This document shows, in pieces, positions 62,644 through 64,000 of a stretch of 64,000 nucleotides of DNA. Location: assembly GCF_026000115.1 (NCBI RefSeq), contig NZ_AP026867.1, positions 3,839,716 to 3,903,715 on the forward strand. The letters are read 5' to 3'. The position numbers and the translations under genes were made by a program. Within the stretch, counting starts at the first letter, position 1. Every line of letters begins with the position of its first letter. The notes under the pieces were generated by a model. The model did not search any database, was not told the DNA's origin, and was given only the letters and a program-made list of their open reading frames with translations. The DNA comes from Aureispira anguillae. GTDB lineage: Bacteria > Bacteroidota > Bacteroidia > Chitinophagales > Saprospiraceae.

Positions 62644-64000
62644 CTATCGTTGTAATATTATTTTTTGTTGTAACTGTCCTCTTTCTGTGAATAAAACGGC
62701 AATATACATTCCATTTGCTAAGCCATCAGCGGGCAACTGAACCAAGCTCTCGCCCTCATTAATTAGTTGCTTCGTCAAATCCAACGCTATTCTACCATCC
62801 ATTCCATAAATTCTAATTGATCCAATCACCTCCTCTGCTGAGTAAATAGACAAAGGAATAAAAGAAGTAGTAATTGGATTTGAATTTACAGTAAATGTCA
62901 TTTGCTTTTCAATTGGCAAGTCTTTTAGGTTGGTTGCAACAGAAGTTACTGCCTCAAAAGCAGAATAACTAGAAACGGTAGCACAAGTAGATACCGAATT
63001 TAGCGCTTTTACACGCCAAGCATAACGGCTACCAACCACCAAATCATCTGTTGGCAAATCAAAATAAGGATTCGCAGAATAAATAATTCCCTGATGAATA
63101 GGGCTATTGGTATTGGGTACCCACAAACCAAAAAACTGCATGGTATAAACCTCTAAATAATACATTGTTGCCCCTGTTACAGGCGTCCATTCTAAACGCA
63201 CGGTGCTATTATTGATGTCTCCCAATTGTCCATTGTTTAGGGGAGAAACTGCTGTAGGTATCCCTGTTACTGTTGCCGTATTGGTGGGCGTATTGGTTAC
63301 CCAAGTACGACTTGCAATGTCCATTGCAATAGCATTCTTTTGTTCTGTCGAAAAATTAGTTACACAAGCATCAAAAGCATAAGACATAATATTCGATTCA
63401 TCTGGATCGATTGCATTCCCATTAGGATCACTAACCGTTGGGATATAAGGGCAGTTTTTTCGATCAGAATAATAATCGGCTGGCGTATCGCAAAACTTGT
63501 CAGCAGTTGTATGGCAATTCGCCAAAGGTCCTGTGCGATCAGCACGTTCTATCCAAGAAAATTGTGGCACATTCTGTCCCCCATAAAGTGCTTCAACATC
63601 CTTGTTTTCCCATCCATAAAAGGTATGAGGCAGCGTAAAAAAGTGCCCAATTTCGTGCGCTTCTGTTTTAGCTTCACTGGTCAACATTTGCTTGAGTAAA
63701 AAAACAAAGTCACCAAACCCATCGTACCAACTCGCTACAGGGTTATTAATAGAAGACCCAATAATTAGATTCAAGGTATTTGGCACTCGATAAGTCAACA
63801 TATGCCCACGAGCCGTTGGAGTTCCTGCATTGTTATAAATATAGGTACTCTCTCGATTTCGAATCGTTCCATGAATAAAAAACTGTACATTCTGATCTGC
63901 GTAAATTGCATTTAGACCACATAAAAAACCTAATATAGTCTGTTCACTGGTTCGACCTATTCCACTCGTATCTGCTACATTAGTGATGGTTAACGGAATG
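62644..64000 (-). CDS. M43-type metalloprotease, T9SS-secreted, copy 3 (5' end outside window)
   Basis: The frame stays open to the window edge. The first residues visible (IPLTITNVADTSGIGRTSEQ, then LGFLCGLNAIYADQNVQFFI) align with residues near 50-110 of copy 2, so the first ATG inside the window (63801) is internal. The zinc site AHEIGHFFTLPHTFYGWENK and Met-turn NIMSYAFDACV are intact. The fibronectin-like module (RLEWTPVTGATMYYLEVYT) and sorting-type C-terminus (SIRIYGMDGRIALDLTKQLI ... LANGMYIAVLFTERG ... KIILQR) closely match copy 2. Signal peptide and start lie beyond 64000. Confidence 0.88.
   Translation of the reverse strand, partial: IPLTITNVADTSGIGRTSEQTILGFLCGLNAIYADQNVQFFIHGTIRNRESTYIYNNAGTPTARGHMLTYRVPNTLNLIIGSSINNPVASWYDGFGDFVFLLKQMLTSEAKTEAHEIGHFFTLPHTFYGWENKDVEALYGGQNVPQFSWIERADRTGPLANCHTTADKFCDTPADYYSDRKNCPYIPTVSDPNGNAIDPDESNIMSYAFDACVTNFSTEQKNAIAMDIASRTWVTNTPTNTATVTGIPTAVSPLNNGQLGDINNSTVRLEWTPVTGATMYYLEVYTMQFFGLWVPNTNSPIHQGIIYSANPYFDLPTDDLVVGSRYAWRVKALNSVSTCATVSSYSAFEAVTSVATNLKDLPIEKQMTFTVNSNPITTSFIPLSIYSAEEVIGSIRIYGMDGRIALDLTKQLINEGESLVQLPADGLANGMYIAVLFTERGQLQQKIILQR

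Noticed and set aside
1-64000. CRISPR arrays, tRNA or rRNA genes
   Set aside because: No regularly spaced direct repeats, cloverleaf-like sequences with T-arm motifs or rRNA segments were seen on reading the intergenic regions. A covariance search could still reveal a missed tRNA.

Overview
The window looks like chromosomal DNA from an AT-rich member of the Bacteroidota. The signs are: several large secreted proteins ending in type IX secretion (T9SS) sorting domains (PNP motif, then a [GV]xY[FI]-type strand and a basic tail); a FecI-type sigma factor, a FecR anti-sigma and a TonB-dependent receptor in a row; an anti-sigma C-terminal domain typical of the phylum; DUF4199-like membrane proteins; Skp/OmpH repeats; and a promoter with the phylum's TTG-N19-TAnnTTTG layout. 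The large secreted beta-rich proteins, the M43 proteases and the eukaryote-like calpain, LRR and SET genes suggest a Saprospira/Aureispira-like marine lineage. That placement is inference.

Layout. 1-4.2 kb: a cut-off secreted protein, an OmpA-type envelope protein, then a compact run of a YdcF-like protein, a HAD phosphatase and a glycosyltransferase. 4.4-7.8 kb: a small SET-domain protein, a 314-bp palindromic mobile-looking element, an unrecognised ORF, an unknown 225-aa protein and two tandem tail-collar proteins. 7.8-12 kb (minus): FecI, FecR and a TonB receptor with an STN domain, a cell-surface signalling cassette. 12.4-19.1 kb: prolyl oligopeptidase lipoprotein, unknown lysine-rich secreted protein, rfbC-rfbD (dTDP-rhamnose) and an unknown membrane protein. 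19.2-24.6 kb (minus): TerB-like protein, calpain-type protease and two overlapping leucine-rich-repeat lipoproteins. 24.7-33.1 kb (minus): glycosyltransferases, RDD and DUF4199 membrane proteins, a GNAT acetyltransferase and two tandem S41 proteases. 33.2-41.7 kb: four Skp/OmpH-like proteins, split by a hybrid histidine kinase, and a 1008-aa secreted protein that is mostly one long 11-residue-periodic helix.

42-53.5 kb is rich in folate and formate genes: a MiaE-like hydroxylase, dihydropteroate synthase, formate-THF ligase, an FdhF/YdeP-type molybdopterin oxidoreductase and FdhD. A TPR protein and a 958-aa T9SS protein lie among them. 53.8-56.8 kb holds the most notable regulatory feature: a cobalamin riboswitch on the minus strand in front of a T9SS-sorted beta-propeller protein (compare BtuG), followed by a T9SS-sorted SGNH/PKD protein. 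56.9-58.6 kb carries an arrestin/Spo0M-like protein, a small membrane protein and a Crp/Fnr regulator. 58.7-64 kb is an array of three M43 (pappalysin-like) T9SS-secreted metalloproteases, the last cut by the window edge.

No tRNA, rRNA, CRISPR array or transposase gene was seen. The mobile DNA visible is non-coding: a palindromic element with matching terminal inverted repeats at 4784-5097, a degenerate relative at about 53504-53735, and weaker palindromic repeats elsewhere.
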